Source of the DNA: Planctomycetaceae bacterium
GTDB lineage: Bacteria; Planctomycetota; Phycisphaerae; Phycisphaerales; SM1A02
Direction of reading: 5' to 3'
Assembly: GCA_947474065.1 (NCBI GenBank)
Contig: CANJHD010000006.1
Location: forward strand, 1 to 64,000
DNA: 64,000 nt
The position numbers were made by a program, and so were the translations under genes. Below the pieces are notes generated by a model that was not told where the DNA came from, ran no database searches, and saw only the letters and a list, made by a program, of their open reading frames with translations. Of this stretch, positions 42,186 through 52,049 are shown piece by piece; positions within the stretch are counted from its first letter, which is position 1, and each line of letters starts with the position of its first letter.

Positions 42186-43722
42186 ATGCAAGCAGCGCGT
42201 TGACTACGTTTCCCTTGACATCCGTCAGGCGGTAATCGCGGCCCTGCGATCGGTATGTCAGGCGCTTGTGATCAAAGCCCAAGAGGTGCAGCATCGTGGC
42301 ATGTAAATCATGCACATCCACCGGATTCTCAACGATGTTGTATGAGTAATCGTCAGTCTTGCCGTAGGTGATTCCCGGCTGCACGCCGCCGCCAGCCATC
42401 CAAATGGTGAACGCGCGTGGATGGTGATCCCGCCCGTAATTCTCCTTGGTGAGCTGCCCTTGGCTGTACACCGTGCGACCAAACTCACCAGCCCACAAGA
42501 CCAACGTGTCATCAAGCATGCCACGCTGTTTCAGGTCAGTGACCAGCGCGGCCTGCGCGCGGTCGACCGCGTTGCACTGCTGACGAAGTTCGCCAGGAAG
42601 GTTGTTGTGCTGATCCCATCCACGCATGTACAGCTGGATGAAACGAACATCACGCTCAGCAAGCCGCCGCGCCAACAAGCAATTGGCCGCAAAGCTTCCG
42701 GGCTTACGCACATCCGGTCCATACATCTCGAGCGTTGCTTCGCTCTCGTCACTGAAGTCCGTGAGTTCCGGCACCGACATCTGCATGCGGTAAGCCATCT
42801 CATGTTGCGCAATGCGAGTGCGCGTCTCGGTATCCAATGACTCCTCAAATTCCTCAGTATTCAGCCGCGTAACCAAGTCCAACATGCGCCGTCTATCAGT
42901 GCGGCTCACGCCGTCCGGATCACGGAGGTGAAGCACCGCATCGCGACCCGCGCGCAGTCGGCAGCCTTGATGCTCGCTCGGCAAGAAACCACTGCCCCAG
43001 AAGCGCGCGCTTAACGCTTGCATGTTGCCCGCGCCCTGCGTGATCATCACCACGAAAGATGGAAAGTTGGAGTTGATACTGCCAAGGCCGTAACTGGCCC
43101 AACTACCAAACGACGCGCGGCCGGGCTGCTCTGACCCCGTCTGGAAGAAGGTGATGCCAGGCTCATGATTGATGGCATCGGTGTGCATCGAGTGCACAAA
43201 GCACAGGTCGCCGGCAACTCGCCCGGTATTCGGAATGAGTTCCGAAAGCATGATTCCATCTTGACGATTCGAGTAGCGGTCGAAACGGAACTTGCTCGGC
43301 GCCACAGGGAATCGGGTCTGCCCACTGGTCATGGTGGTGATGCGCTGACCATTGCGAATGGAATCTGGCAAATCCTCGTTGAAACGCGCAAGCAAATTTG
43401 GCTTGTGGTCGTAGAGGTCCAACTGACTCGGCGCGCCCTCCATGTGCATGTAGATCACACGCTTCGCCTTGGGCGCAAAGTGAGGGCCGGCCGTGAAGGG
43501 CGCGCTCGACGGCGCCGCATTCGGAAGCGCGTTGCCGTCCGCACCAACAAGCTGATTGACACCAGCCGCGGCATTGCGTCCAAGCAAACTTGCCAGCGCC
43601 GCGCCACCAAGACCTGCACCGATCGTTGAAGCGACCGTGCCGAAGAATCTCCGCCGCGTCAGATTGAGGAGGTATTCCTCAAGTGCATCGGCGTGTGGAG
43701 TCATGGGGGGCTTCGAAGTCAT
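42184..43722 (-). CDS. DUF1501 family protein (Tat-exported, alkaline-phosphatase-like fold)
   Basis: A 512-residue protein of the planctomycete DUF1501 family. The N-terminus has a twin-arginine signal, LTRRRFFGTVASTIGAGLGGAALASLLG. RVIYMHMEGAPSQLDLYDHKP, then GSWASYGLGSIN, FIQLYMRGWDQHNNLPGEL, and WAGEFGRTVYSQG...GRDHHPRAFTIWMAGGG are the characteristic blocks, which include the metal-site-like Asp and His residues of the sulfatase/phosphatase superfamily. Its AAGGA ribosome site lies in the last codons of the upstream PSD1 gene, so the two are coupled. The pair is nearly always adjacent in Planctomycetota; the role is unproven, possibly degradation of complex polymers. Confidence 0.92.
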   Translation of the reverse strand: MTSKPPMTPHADALEEYLLNLTRRRFFGTVASTIGAGLGGAALASLLGRNAAAGVNQLVGADGNALPNAAPSSAPFTAGPHFAPKAKRVIYMHMEGAPSQLDLYDHKPNLLARFNEDLPDSIRNGQRITTMTSGQTRFPVAPSKFRFDRYSNRQDGIMLSELIPNTGRVAGDLCFVHSMHTDAINHEPGITFFQTGSEQPGRASFGSWASYGLGSINSNFPSFVVMITQGAGNMQALSARFWGSGFLPSEHQGCRLRAGRDAVLHLRDPDGVSRTDRRRMLDLVTRLNTEEFEESLDTETRTRIAQHEMAYRMQMSVPELTDFSDESEATLEMYGPDVRKPGSFAANCLLARRLAERDVRFIQLYMRGWDQHNNLPGELRQQCNAVDRAQAALVTDLKQRGMLDDTLVLWAGEFGRTVYSQGQLTKENYGRDHHPRAFTIWMAGGGVQPGITYGKTDDYSYNIVENPVDVHDLHATMLHLLGFDHKRLTYRSQGRDYRLTDVKGNVVNALLA

Positions 43723-43729
43723 GGTTCGA

Positions 43730-46700
43730 TCAGTCCTTCACTATCACTGGGTCGCTGGAAAGAAGTGCATTGCAGATCATTGTCCACGAAGCGAGTTCTG
43801 CTGGCGCGATGTCAGCAGGAACCGGCGAAGCACCCACAGTAAGTAATTTCTGTGCGTCTAGTCGACCGTCCGCAGTGTCCCATCGCGCGCGCTCGGCGGC
43901 CAGCGCTTCCGTCACATCCTTCAATACCCGGTCATCCACCACGCGCCCTGTCACGCGCATCCAGAGGCGGGCAATCCGTGCCCGATCGTCACCCGGCTCG
44001 CGCAGGGTGCGCTCCGCCGAAGCACGCGCGGCCTCCACCAGTTGTGGGTCATTCCACAGAACGAGCGCCTGCAGCGGCGTGTTGGTCACGAATCGACGAA
44101 CCGCGCAAAATTCCCTTGTTGGTGCATCAAATGCCAGCATCGAAGGCGGCGGCGAGGCTCGCTTCCAGTAGGTGTACAGGCTGCGGCGCCAGAGATCATC
44201 ACCAGTGCCTTGGTCGTATGCCTTGGTGTTGCTGGTGGGCATGCTGGTCTCCTGCCACAGCCCTGCTGGCTGGTAGGGCTTCACACTGGGTCCACCAAGC
44301 CGCTCGCGAAGCAACCCGCCCACGTAGAGCGCCTGGTCTCGGATCTGCTCCGCCGTCAGGCGTTGCCGCGGGAACCACGACAACATGCGGTCCTCCGGAT
44401 CGCGCACAGCAACGGCCCGACGCACGCGCGATGACTGCCGATACGTAGCGCTTGTAACAATTTCCTTCACCAGCCGGCGTACATCCCAGCCGTGGTCGCG
44501 GAAGTCGGTAGCGAGCCAATCGAGTAATTCCATGTGTGAAGGCCATTCACCTTGCAGACCAAAGTCTTCACTCGACTTCACCAGTCCGCGCCCGAAGAAT
44601 TGCTCCCAGAAACGATTCACAACAACACGCGCGGTGAGTGGATTCTGCGGACTCACGAGCCATTGCGCAAGACCGCGCCGATCTGGCGGCGCATCCGCGG
44701 GCAGTGCGCCAAGCGCAGCTGGAATTCGTCGAGAAACCTTGCGAGTCATGTCGGGTTGGTCATACAAACCGCGCTTCATCACAAATGTATCGACCGGCAC
44801 TGCGCGCTCTTGCATCACCATGGTGCGCGGAAGCGTCGCGGCAAAGTCCGCGCGTTGCCGATCGGCTGCAGCAAATGCCTCAGCTCGCGCTTTATACGTG
44901 GGCGATTGTGCAGCCCGCCATGATGCAATTGCTCCCTCAAGAACTTCCGGGCGCACTGATCCACTCGGCATAGCAAGCGCTACCGACCCGCGCCCGATAC
45001 TGGCGGATCCGGGAATCTCACGGTGATAGAAGCCGCCGTCCACTCCGGTGTTCACCACTTTGCACACCAAGAGATTCGACCCAACAACGAGCGGAACCAC
45101 AACACGATCACGATCTGAGGCAACGCTGCGATCGATGCGATGATCATGAATGCGCACCCCATTCGCAAAGACCTGCAAGCCGTCGTCAGAGCCAAGGGAA
45201 AGTTCGAGCGAACCCGGCGCGGCGGACCAAATCTCGCGCGCCACGAACTCGGCGTCGGCGCCGTTGGCAAGCCCAACTGCCTCGGCCTCCTTGATCAACG
45301 GCGCGTATCGCCATTTGAATGTGCCATTACCGACTGCGCCGAATGTTGCGTTGAGGTCAAGCGGAACAGCCTTCTCTGGACCAAAGACCGTCTCGTAGCC
45401 ATCGTTTGCATTACTGATCGGAAACGGCCCCGCGATGTACCAGTTACTCGATGCCGTTGGCAACTCTGCAAGCAGGGATTCCGAAACGGCACCAGCGTGA
45501 ATGCGCACGCGGCCGAATGCATGTTGAGCGTACGGTGACTTTGTCACCAACTTCACCCGCAATTCGGTGCCGCCCGGGAAACCGAACGGCTCTGCCGCAA
45601 CAAAGAGCGCGGCGCGCGCACCGGGTTCATTGTGTGCATTGACCGCCCACACGCGCCCGTCGCGACGCAGCGCATTGGCAACACGGTAATCGCCGTCCAT
45701 CTGCTCAACGTCGGCCCATGCCCACGCGAGCGGAACACTGCGGCGCTTCGTGGGGTCCACCACCGAGACCGCCTCCACTTCGATTGCATCAAGCACCGCG
45801 TTGCCGTTTGGGGCTCTCCCGACGCGACCAAGAGGAAGCGACGGATCAGTCATCGCCTCAAGACCGATAGCACGCAAGTCCGTGGCGTCAGTGCGGTAGG
45901 TGAATGTCTGCTCGTCGTTGGCTGGATTCTCACCCGACGACAGCACGCTTCCATCAGGCTGTACCGTCAGCGTGGTCTTTTCCGTACTCACTGCAGAGAC
46001 ATATTGCAGTGATGCCCAGCGAATGCCTTCACTACTGATCTTTGTGCGAAAGGATGCGAAGTCTGCTCGCTCGGTATCACTCATCGCATCGCGGGCAGTA
46101 CGCGCATCGGCGGCAGCTTGCGCCAGGATGCTCAGACGAGCCGTGTGCTCTGGGGTGGGCACTTCGATGGATGGCTCATAGGCGCGGTTCGCGTCCATCG
46201 TCTGTGAATAGATCCCAGGCTGTTCGTTGGAATTGAAGAACGCCAGCAGCGAATAGAAATCCTCCTGCGTCACTGGGTCAAACTTGTGGTCGTGACAACG
46301 CGCACACTGCAGCGTGAGCCCAAGAAATGCAGCGCCGACAGTTGCAGTGCGATCCACCGCGTATTCCAAGAGGTATTCCGCATCAAGCGCCCCGCCCTCA
46401 TCGCTCGTGACATGCGCGCGATTGAATCCGCTCGCGATCTTCTGCTGCACCGTGCCGTTCGGCAGAAGGTCACCCGCAACCTGCTCGACTACGAACTGGT
46501 TGTATGGCATGTTGTCGCGGAATGCGGCAAGCACCCAGTCGCGCCACAGCCACATCTGCCGACCGTTGTCCTGATGAATGCCGCAGGTATCTGCGTAGCG
46601 CGCCACATCGAGCCACGGAATGGCCATGCGTTCGGCGTATCGGCTTCGGTACGGTTCCTCAGTAAGCAGCCGATCGACCAGTACTTCGTAGGCATCGCCA

Positions 46701-47341
46701 CGCTCATCGGTGAGGAACGACGCTGTCTCTTCCGGGGTGGGCGGAAGCCCAGTGAGATCCAAGAAGACGCGGCGGCAAAGCGTGGCGCGATCTGTTTCCG
46801 CGTTTGGCGCGATAGTTGCGCGCTCAAGTGACGCGAGAATGAAATTATCAATCGGTGTTCGCGGCCACGCAACATCGTGGACCGTGGGCACAGTGGGCAC
46901 CGTCGGCACTGTGAATGCCCAATGCGATTCGTACTGCGCGCCTTCCGCGATCCACTGCCGAAGCGTCGCCTGCTCGGCGGCGGTGATCGCGTGCTTGCCA
47001 CTATCGGGTGGCGGCATGACGGTGTTTGCGGCGACGGCTGAAATGCGTTGCAGCAGTAGTGATTCATCCGGATGACCCGGAACGATCGCGGCGCCGTCTT
47101 TGCGCGGCGCGGTAGCACCTTCAAACGAGTCGAGACGCAGACCCGCCTTCTGCTTTGCGCGGTCGGGGCCATGGCAGAGGTAGCAGCGGTCGGACAGGAT
47201 CGGACGAATGTCCCGGCCGAAGCGGATTGGATCCGCGGCGACGATGGATGCCACGGACGACGGCGGCGACACGACAGCCCCAGCGGCAACCATGGTGGTG
47301 CCAACAGCGAGGGCTGCGAGAATCGCGCGCCGAGAGGGCAT
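43730..47341 (-). CDS. PSCyt1-DUF1549-DUF1553 (PSD1) planctomycete cytochrome-like protein
   Basis: I take the ATG at 47341 (MPSRRAILAALAVGTTMVAAG), which gives a signal peptide and 1203 aa; the track ORF start lies beyond it. FGRDIRPILSDRCYLCHGPDRAKQKAGLRLD is the planctomycete cytochrome c (PSCyt1) domain with a CxxCH heme site. DUF1549 follows with FILASLERA...RVFLDLTGLPPTPEET and ARYADTCG. A central region of about 500 residues carries beta-sandwich-like stretches. DUF1553 (PSD1) near the C-terminus has RGLAQWLVSPQNPLTARVVVNRFWEQFFGRGLV and LLDWLATDFRDHGWDVRRLV. Exported; works with the DUF1501 protein by constant neighbourhood. Confidence 0.93.
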   Translation of the reverse strand: MPSRRAILAALAVGTTMVAAGAVVSPPSSVASIVAADPIRFGRDIRPILSDRCYLCHGPDRAKQKAGLRLDSFEGATAPRKDGAAIVPGHPDESLLLQRISAVAANTVMPPPDSGKHAITAAEQATLRQWIAEGAQYESHWAFTVPTVPTVPTVHDVAWPRTPIDNFILASLERATIAPNAETDRATLCRRVFLDLTGLPPTPEETASFLTDERGDAYEVLVDRLLTEEPYRSRYAERMAIPWLDVARYADTCGIHQDNGRQMWLWRDWVLAAFRDNMPYNQFVVEQVAGDLLPNGTVQQKIASGFNRAHVTSDEGGALDAEYLLEYAVDRTATVGAAFLGLTLQCARCHDHKFDPVTQEDFYSLLAFFNSNEQPGIYSQTMDANRAYEPSIEVPTPEHTARLSILAQAAADARTARDAMSDTERADFASFRTKISSEGIRWASLQYVSAVSTEKTTLTVQPDGSVLSSGENPANDEQTFTYRTDATDLRAIGLEAMTDPSLPLGRVGRAPNGNAVLDAIEVEAVSVVDPTKRRSVPLAWAWADVEQMDGDYRVANALRRDGRVWAVNAHNEPGARAALFVAAEPFGFPGGTELRVKLVTKSPYAQHAFGRVRIHAGAVSESLLAELPTASSNWYIAGPFPISNANDGYETVFGPEKAVPLDLNATFGAVGNGTFKWRYAPLIKEAEAVGLANGADAEFVAREIWSAAPGSLELSLGSDDGLQVFANGVRIHDHRIDRSVASDRDRVVVPLVVGSNLLVCKVVNTGVDGGFYHREIPGSASIGRGSVALAMPSGSVRPEVLEGAIASWRAAQSPTYKARAEAFAAADRQRADFAATLPRTMVMQERAVPVDTFVMKRGLYDQPDMTRKVSRRIPAALGALPADAPPDRRGLAQWLVSPQNPLTARVVVNRFWEQFFGRGLVKSSEDFGLQGEWPSHMELLDWLATDFRDHGWDVRRLVKEIVTSATYRQSSRVRRAVAVRDPEDRMLSWFPRQRLTAEQIRDQALYVGGLLRERLGGPSVKPYQPAGLWQETSMPTSNTKAYDQGTGDDLWRRSLYTYWKRASPPPSMLAFDAPTREFCAVRRFVTNTPLQALVLWNDPQLVEAARASAERTLREPGDDRARIARLWMRVTGRVVDDRVLKDVTEALAAERARWDTADGRLDAQKLLTVGASPVPADIAPAELASWTMICNALLSSDPVIVKD

Positions 47342-47394
47342 GCAAGTCGTACCGAGCGCGGGCGGTCGGGTTGCCACAGAACTGAGATTGCACT

Positions 47395-47419
47395 GGTGCG
47401 AAATGGGGCATTTCGCACC
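47395..47419. promoter_or_regulatory. Perfect 10-base inverted repeat in the divergent gap
   Basis: GGTGCGAAAT-ggggc-ATTTCGCACC between the PSD1 gene and the plus-strand lipoprotein gene. There is no T-tract and it sits between two gene starts, so an operator is more likely than a terminator. Confidence 0.5.
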
Positions 47420-47462
47420 CCGCGCGGCGCAACTTTTTACCCCGTGACCCGTTTCATTGTCG

Positions 47463-47882
47463 ATGACACCATTCATGCGCTCTTCCCCATGCTTCGCCGC
47501 CGCTGTTGCGCTCGCCCTGCTCAGCGCCTGCCGCGCACCCGCACCCGCGCCCCTGGCTATGAACATCGATGCCTACCTAATTACGGACGCGGCAGGCAGC
47601 GCTCCGGACACGGTGATGACCACAGTCACCCTCCGAGATGAGGCTGGCGCCGTGGTCGCTGCGCCCCGGGTCGTCGCCTACGTGGGCTCGCCTGCCACCG
47701 TTCAGGTGGGAAACAGCGAGAGCAGTTTCAAAGTAGTGATCAACTCTGCCCGAAATCCGGAAGGAGTCCTGGTGACGGCAACCCTCACCCAGGGCGATGC
47801 CGGAGCGCCGAGTACGGTCACATCACTGGCGAAGACGTCACTACCGCCGACACCGACGCTTTCAAAACCGACCGGAAGCTAA
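47463..47882 (+). CDS. Small lipoprotein of unknown function
   Basis: A 139-residue protein from the ATG at 47463. After MRSSPCFAAAVALALLSACRAP the LSAC lipobox predicts a lipoprotein. The mature part alternates hydrophobic strands (DTVMTTVTLRDEAGAVVAAPRVVAYVG, TVQVGNSESSFKVVINS), like a small beta-sandwich, and ends in a Pro/Thr tail. No family recognised. Divergent from the PSD1 gene. Confidence 0.65.
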   Translation: MTPFMRSSPCFAAAVALALLSACRAPAPAPLAMNIDAYLITDAAGSAPDTVMTTVTLRDEAGAVVAAPRVVAYVGSPATVQVGNSESSFKVVINSARNPEGVLVTATLTQGDAGAPSTVTSLAKTSLPPTPTLSKPTGS

Positions 47883-47960
47883 CAGAACTCTCGCCGGGTT
47901 CCAGCCCCGCAGCGCAACGTCCGGACCCCACAGCGCAGGCTCAAGCCCCTTAGCGCAGGC

Positions 47961-49967
47961 TTAGCGATTCTCGGTTTCGAGGTACGTGTATCCCGATAGC
48001 CCAGCTTCGTAAGCCTTCAGAAGTCCTTGGCTTTCTGACACGGTCATCTGCTTGTTGACCACGGCCTTCTCGCACTCGCGGCGAACTTCGCCAAAGAGCC
48101 GCGCCAGGTCGTAGTGGACATAGCTCAGGACGTCGCGGACCGCGTCGCCCTCAATAATTTCATCAATCCACCACTCGCCCTGGTCGTCCACTTTGACGTG
48201 AGCCACGTGGGTGTCACCGAAGAGATTGTGCAAGTCGCCGAGCGTCTCCTGGTACGCGCCCACTAGGAACGCGCCCAACAAGTACTCCTCGCCGTCCTCG
48301 AAGTCATGCAGCTCGATCCACTTCTTCACGTCGTGGTCGTCCACAAATCGGTCAATCTTGCCGTCGGAATCGCAGGTCAGATCCGCGATCGTCGCCTTGC
48401 GGGTGGGACGCTCACCGAGCCGATGAATCGGCGCAATCGGGAACAGTTGATTGATGGCCCACACATCGGGCATGCTCTGGAAGATCGAGAGGTTGCAGAA
48501 ATACGTATCGCTCAGCGCGCTCTCCAAATCTCCAAGTTCCTCGGGCGGCCGACTCATGGAGCGCGCAATGTCGCGAATCTTGGCGCAGCTCGCCCAGAAG
48601 ATGTTGTCGACGAGTGCACGGTGCTCCAAACTCATGAGACCAACGCTGAACAGGCGCAACGCCTCATCGCGGTCCTCAAGCATGTCGTTGTAATGCTCAA
48701 CCAGTCGACGCTCAGCGATGTTCTTGTACACATCGAAGATGTCAACGAGCGGGCGCGGTAATTCCGTTTCGCCAGCGGCAGGCGGTGGCAACTCAGCTGG
48801 TACTGTGAATCGGTCAAGCCGATTGGCGCCGAGCACATCAAAGATCAGAACACTCTGCTGCGCAACCATAGCGCGACCAGACTCACTGACGATGATGGGA
48901 TGGGCAACGCCCTCTTCATCACACACGGTCATGAGTTTGTAGACAACGTTCGACGCGTACTCCTGCAGCGTGTAGTTCATTGAGAACTCAAAGCTGGTCT
49001 GGCTTCCGTCGTAGTCGATGCCCAAGCCGCCACCAATATCGATGTACTTCATGCCCGCGCCGGCTTTCGCCAACTGCGAATAGATGCGCGCGAGTTCATT
49101 GATTCCCTGATTCACTTGACGAATGTCATGAATCTGGCTGCCCATGTGGCAATGCAGAAGCTGTAGGCAATCTTCCATACCCTTGGAACGCAGGATCGAG
49201 AGCACTTCAAGGACCTCGGTCATACTGAGACCGAACTTCGCCTTCAGCCCGCTCGAGTGGCGCCAACGACCCGCACCCTGCGCAGCCAGATTGACACGCA
49301 CGCCGATGGTTGGGCGAACGCCGTGTTGCTCATAGAAGCGCAAGATCAACTTGAGTTCAGTGATATTTTCGATCACCGGAATGATGTTGCGACCAAGTTT
49401 CTTGGCGAGCGCGGTGAATTCAATGTAACGCTCTTCCTTGAAGCCGTTGCAAATGATGAGCCGGTCCGGAGTATCGCCCGTCATTCCCATGATGGCCAGA
49501 AGTTCCGGCTTGCTGCCGGCCTCGAGACCGAATCCAAGACCCTTGCCTGCGTCGCGTACTTCTTCAACAACGCGGCGCTGCTGGTTGACCTTGATCGGGA
49601 ACACACCTTGATATGTGCCGTGATATCCGTGCTCAACAATCGCGCCGCGGAATGCTTCGGCAATGTCAACAAGGCGTTGCTTCAACAGGTCGCTGAAGTG
49701 GATCAGCAGCGGAGTACGAAAGCCGCGCTCGCGCATTCCGGCAACCACTTCGTAGAGGTCCACGGCAATGGCCGGATTACGCTGCGGACGAACCACCACG
49801 TGGCCCGCGGTGTTGACATCAAAGAAGCCCTTGCCCCAGTTGCGAATCGAATAGAGCGCTGCCGATTCCTCGACACTCCACCCAAGTTCGGTCGCCGCGC
49901 GCGCCGGGCGCGTGCGGGGTGCGGGGACGGGAGCGGATGCTGTGGATTCGGTGAGTGTGTCTGCCAT
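47961..49967 (-). CDS. speA: Biosynthetic arginine decarboxylase
   Basis: A PLP enzyme converting arginine to agmatine, the entry to putrescine and spermidine. WSVEESAALYSIRNWGKGFFDVN is the typical start, GVFPIKVNQQRRVVEEV contains the PLP Lys, GLEAGSKPELLA follows, then LLHCHMGSQIHDIR, YIDIGGGLGIDYDGSQTS and a C-terminal part with DVWAINQLFPIAPIHRLGERPTRKATIADLTCDSDGKID (catalytic Cys). The N-terminus has a 25-residue Ala/Pro-rich extension. Length 668 aa is normal. No other polyamine genes are nearby. Confidence 0.95.
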   Translation of the reverse strand: MADTLTESTASAPVPAPRTRPARAATELGWSVEESAALYSIRNWGKGFFDVNTAGHVVVRPQRNPAIAVDLYEVVAGMRERGFRTPLLIHFSDLLKQRLVDIAEAFRGAIVEHGYHGTYQGVFPIKVNQQRRVVEEVRDAGKGLGFGLEAGSKPELLAIMGMTGDTPDRLIICNGFKEERYIEFTALAKKLGRNIIPVIENITELKLILRFYEQHGVRPTIGVRVNLAAQGAGRWRHSSGLKAKFGLSMTEVLEVLSILRSKGMEDCLQLLHCHMGSQIHDIRQVNQGINELARIYSQLAKAGAGMKYIDIGGGLGIDYDGSQTSFEFSMNYTLQEYASNVVYKLMTVCDEEGVAHPIIVSESGRAMVAQQSVLIFDVLGANRLDRFTVPAELPPPAAGETELPRPLVDIFDVYKNIAERRLVEHYNDMLEDRDEALRLFSVGLMSLEHRALVDNIFWASCAKIRDIARSMSRPPEELGDLESALSDTYFCNLSIFQSMPDVWAINQLFPIAPIHRLGERPTRKATIADLTCDSDGKIDRFVDDHDVKKWIELHDFEDGEEYLLGAFLVGAYQETLGDLHNLFGDTHVAHVKVDDQGEWWIDEIIEGDAVRDVLSYVHYDLARLFGEVRRECEKAVVNKQMTVSESQGLLKAYEAGLSGYTYLETENR

Positions 49968-50073
49968 CGATGGAGCGGCGCGCGGTAAGGACCACCGGCG
50001 CCAAGAATCGAATGATAGGAAGAATGTCGAAAAAGAAAAGCGAATTCGCCCGGGGTTAGCAGGTGCCGCGTCG

Positions 50074-51945
50074 TCAGGCAGATTCGCCGCGCAAACTCCG
50101 AGTAATCGCTACTTCATGCATCCGGACACTGACGCGGTCGAGCGCTTCTTTGGCCTGATAGAAGGCGTTCGCGTCGACCGCCCGGGCGTCGTGCTCGGCG
50201 GCGGCAATATGCCCCTTCAGGCTCATGATGGCGGATTCGAGGCTCTGCAGGTAGGCGGGATCCAACTCATCCCGCACCCGAGCAAGGGCGTCGCAAATCC
50301 ACTTCAGATCAAGCCTCGACGTTGCCACAAGATCCACCACCCGGTGGCGCTGCATGTCATCCCGCGCGTGAGTGAAACTGTCGGCTTCCATGCGATCCAC
50401 ATCCGCGGCCGTCAGCCCATAAGTTGGAATCACCTGAACCGTGGCGCGGCGCCCACTCCGGCGCTCGGCGGCGGTCACTGACAGGATACCGTTGGCATCC
50501 ACCATGAACTCCACTTCAATCTGCGGGATACCGGCCGGCATTGGAGGAATTCCGCGCAGGTCGAAGCGGGCGATCGAGCGGCAGTCGGCCACCAGTTCAC
50601 GCTCCCCCTGCAGGACATGGATGCCAACATTCACCTGACCGTCCACCGATGTCGAGAACATTTCCGTCGCGCGCGTTGGAATGCTCGCATTGCGCATGAC
50701 AAGTTTCGCAACAGCACCACCAACTGTTTCGATGCCCAGTGAAAGCGGCACGACATCTACAAGCAGCAAGTCACGACGCGCGCCTGACAGGACCGCCGCT
50801 TGCACTGCTGCGCCGAGCGCTACTACTTGATCAGGATCAAGCGCCGCATACGGCTCGCGACCGAAGAACGCTGCAACGGCTGAGCGCACCGCGGGAATCC
50901 GCGTGCTGCCGCCGACGAGTACTACGCGATCAATCTCTGGCGCGCCCGCGTCGCGCATGGCGCGTCGGCACGCGGCGATCGTTCGATCCACGAGCGGCGC
51001 AATGATTGTTTCAAATTCCGCGCGCCCAAGAACGCGTCGGTAGTTGCGATCGACTCCAAGCGACACTTCAAGCGTGGCACTTTCGGCTGATGAAAGTGTC
51101 ATCTTGGCGCGCTCGGCGAAGTTCCGAAGTGCCTGACGCGCGGCTGGAGGGAATTCGAGTTCCGTGCCAAATGCAGCCCGGATCTCGCCCGTAACGAGCG
51201 CAATGATTGCGTCATCAATGTCATCGCCACCCAGACGCGTGTCACCCGCAGCGGAGAGCACTTGAAAGAACTCGCCGTCGTCGGGACCGCCGGGGACGAG
51301 TTGCAATACAGAGACGTCGAACGTTCCGCCGCCGAAGTCATAAACGACGATTGTTTCCGACGACGTGCGGCGCCGTTCCGATGCGCCGATTCCATAAGCA
51401 AGCGCGGCTGCGGTAGGTTCGTTGACAATGCGTACTGCTTCAATTCCGGCGAGCCGCGCCGCGTCGCGCGTTGCCTGGCGCTGCGCGTCGTCGAAGTACG
51501 CAGGCACGGTAATTACCGCGCGCCGAACCTCAACTTCAAGTCGACGTTCCGCGACGGCCTTCAAGGCGCGTAAGACATGCGCGGCCACTTCTTGCGGAGT
51601 GACAACGGCACCGCCAACTGCAAATGCTGCCAACCCACGCGGGCCGTCGACCACTGCGAACGGCAATCCACCGATCGACGCGCCCTGCTCCGCAAAGCCG
51701 CGGCCCATGAATCGCTTGGCGCTGTACACCGTGTCCACCGGATATTCAACCGCATGCGCGCGCGCTTCATGACCAACCACTGCTGCCGCGCCCTCTACAA
51801 AGCGCACCACGGACGGCAGAAGCGCGTGACCTGCATCGTCCATGAGAATGCGCGGTCCCGCGTCATCGCAGAACGCGACCAAGGAATTGGTGGTGCCAAG
51901 ATCGATGCCGACGATCGGGTCAATGATGGAAGACGTCACGGGCAT
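50074..51945 (-). CDS. hscA: Hsp70-family chaperone, HscA-like
   Basis: An Hsp70 chaperone with the nucleotide-binding domain landmarks VGIDLGTTNSLVAF, VITVPAYFDDAQRQATRDAARLAG, IVNEPTAAALAYG, VYDFGGGTFDVSVL and VVLVGGSTRIPAVR. The N-terminal ILMDDAGHALLPSVVRF and overall length of 623 aa are closer to HscA than to DnaK, and the C-terminal lid is short with no DnaK-type acidic tail. HscA assists transfer of Fe-S clusters from IscU, but no isc gene is present here. The promoter region carries a TAGTAT element and an inverted repeat. Confidence 0.85.
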   Translation of the reverse strand: MPVTSSIIDPIVGIDLGTTNSLVAFCDDAGPRILMDDAGHALLPSVVRFVEGAAAVVGHEARAHAVEYPVDTVYSAKRFMGRGFAEQGASIGGLPFAVVDGPRGLAAFAVGGAVVTPQEVAAHVLRALKAVAERRLEVEVRRAVITVPAYFDDAQRQATRDAARLAGIEAVRIVNEPTAAALAYGIGASERRRTSSETIVVYDFGGGTFDVSVLQLVPGGPDDGEFFQVLSAAGDTRLGGDDIDDAIIALVTGEIRAAFGTELEFPPAARQALRNFAERAKMTLSSAESATLEVSLGVDRNYRRVLGRAEFETIIAPLVDRTIAACRRAMRDAGAPEIDRVVLVGGSTRIPAVRSAVAAFFGREPYAALDPDQVVALGAAVQAAVLSGARRDLLLVDVVPLSLGIETVGGAVAKLVMRNASIPTRATEMFSTSVDGQVNVGIHVLQGERELVADCRSIARFDLRGIPPMPAGIPQIEVEFMVDANGILSVTAAERRSGRRATVQVIPTYGLTAADVDRMEADSFTHARDDMQRHRVVDLVATSRLDLKWICDALARVRDELDPAYLQSLESAIMSLKGHIAAAEHDARAVDANAFYQAKEALDRVSVRMHEVAITRSLRGESA

Positions 51946-51952
51946 TCCGTGG

Positions 51953-51958
51953 ATACTA
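51953..51958 (-). promoter_or_regulatory. -10-like element TAGTAT before the HscA-like gene
   Basis: Minus-strand TAGTAT ends 7 bases before the ATG at 51945, so the transcript would be leaderless. Confidence 0.45.
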
Positions 51959-51980
51959 GGTTCTTAGCCACCCAAGAACC
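51959..51980. promoter_or_regulatory. Inverted repeat next to the HscA-like promoter
   Basis: GGTTCTT-agccaccc-AAGAACC, arms of 7 bases, placed directly upstream of the TAGTAT element in the spacer/-35 zone. It differs from CIRCE. Candidate repressor site. Confidence 0.45.
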
Positions 51981-52049
51981 TCCGCCGCATATGAACCGTG
52001 GTTACCCCTGCTCCGCCGCCTCACAAGTCATGGCGCGCAGCGGCGCACA

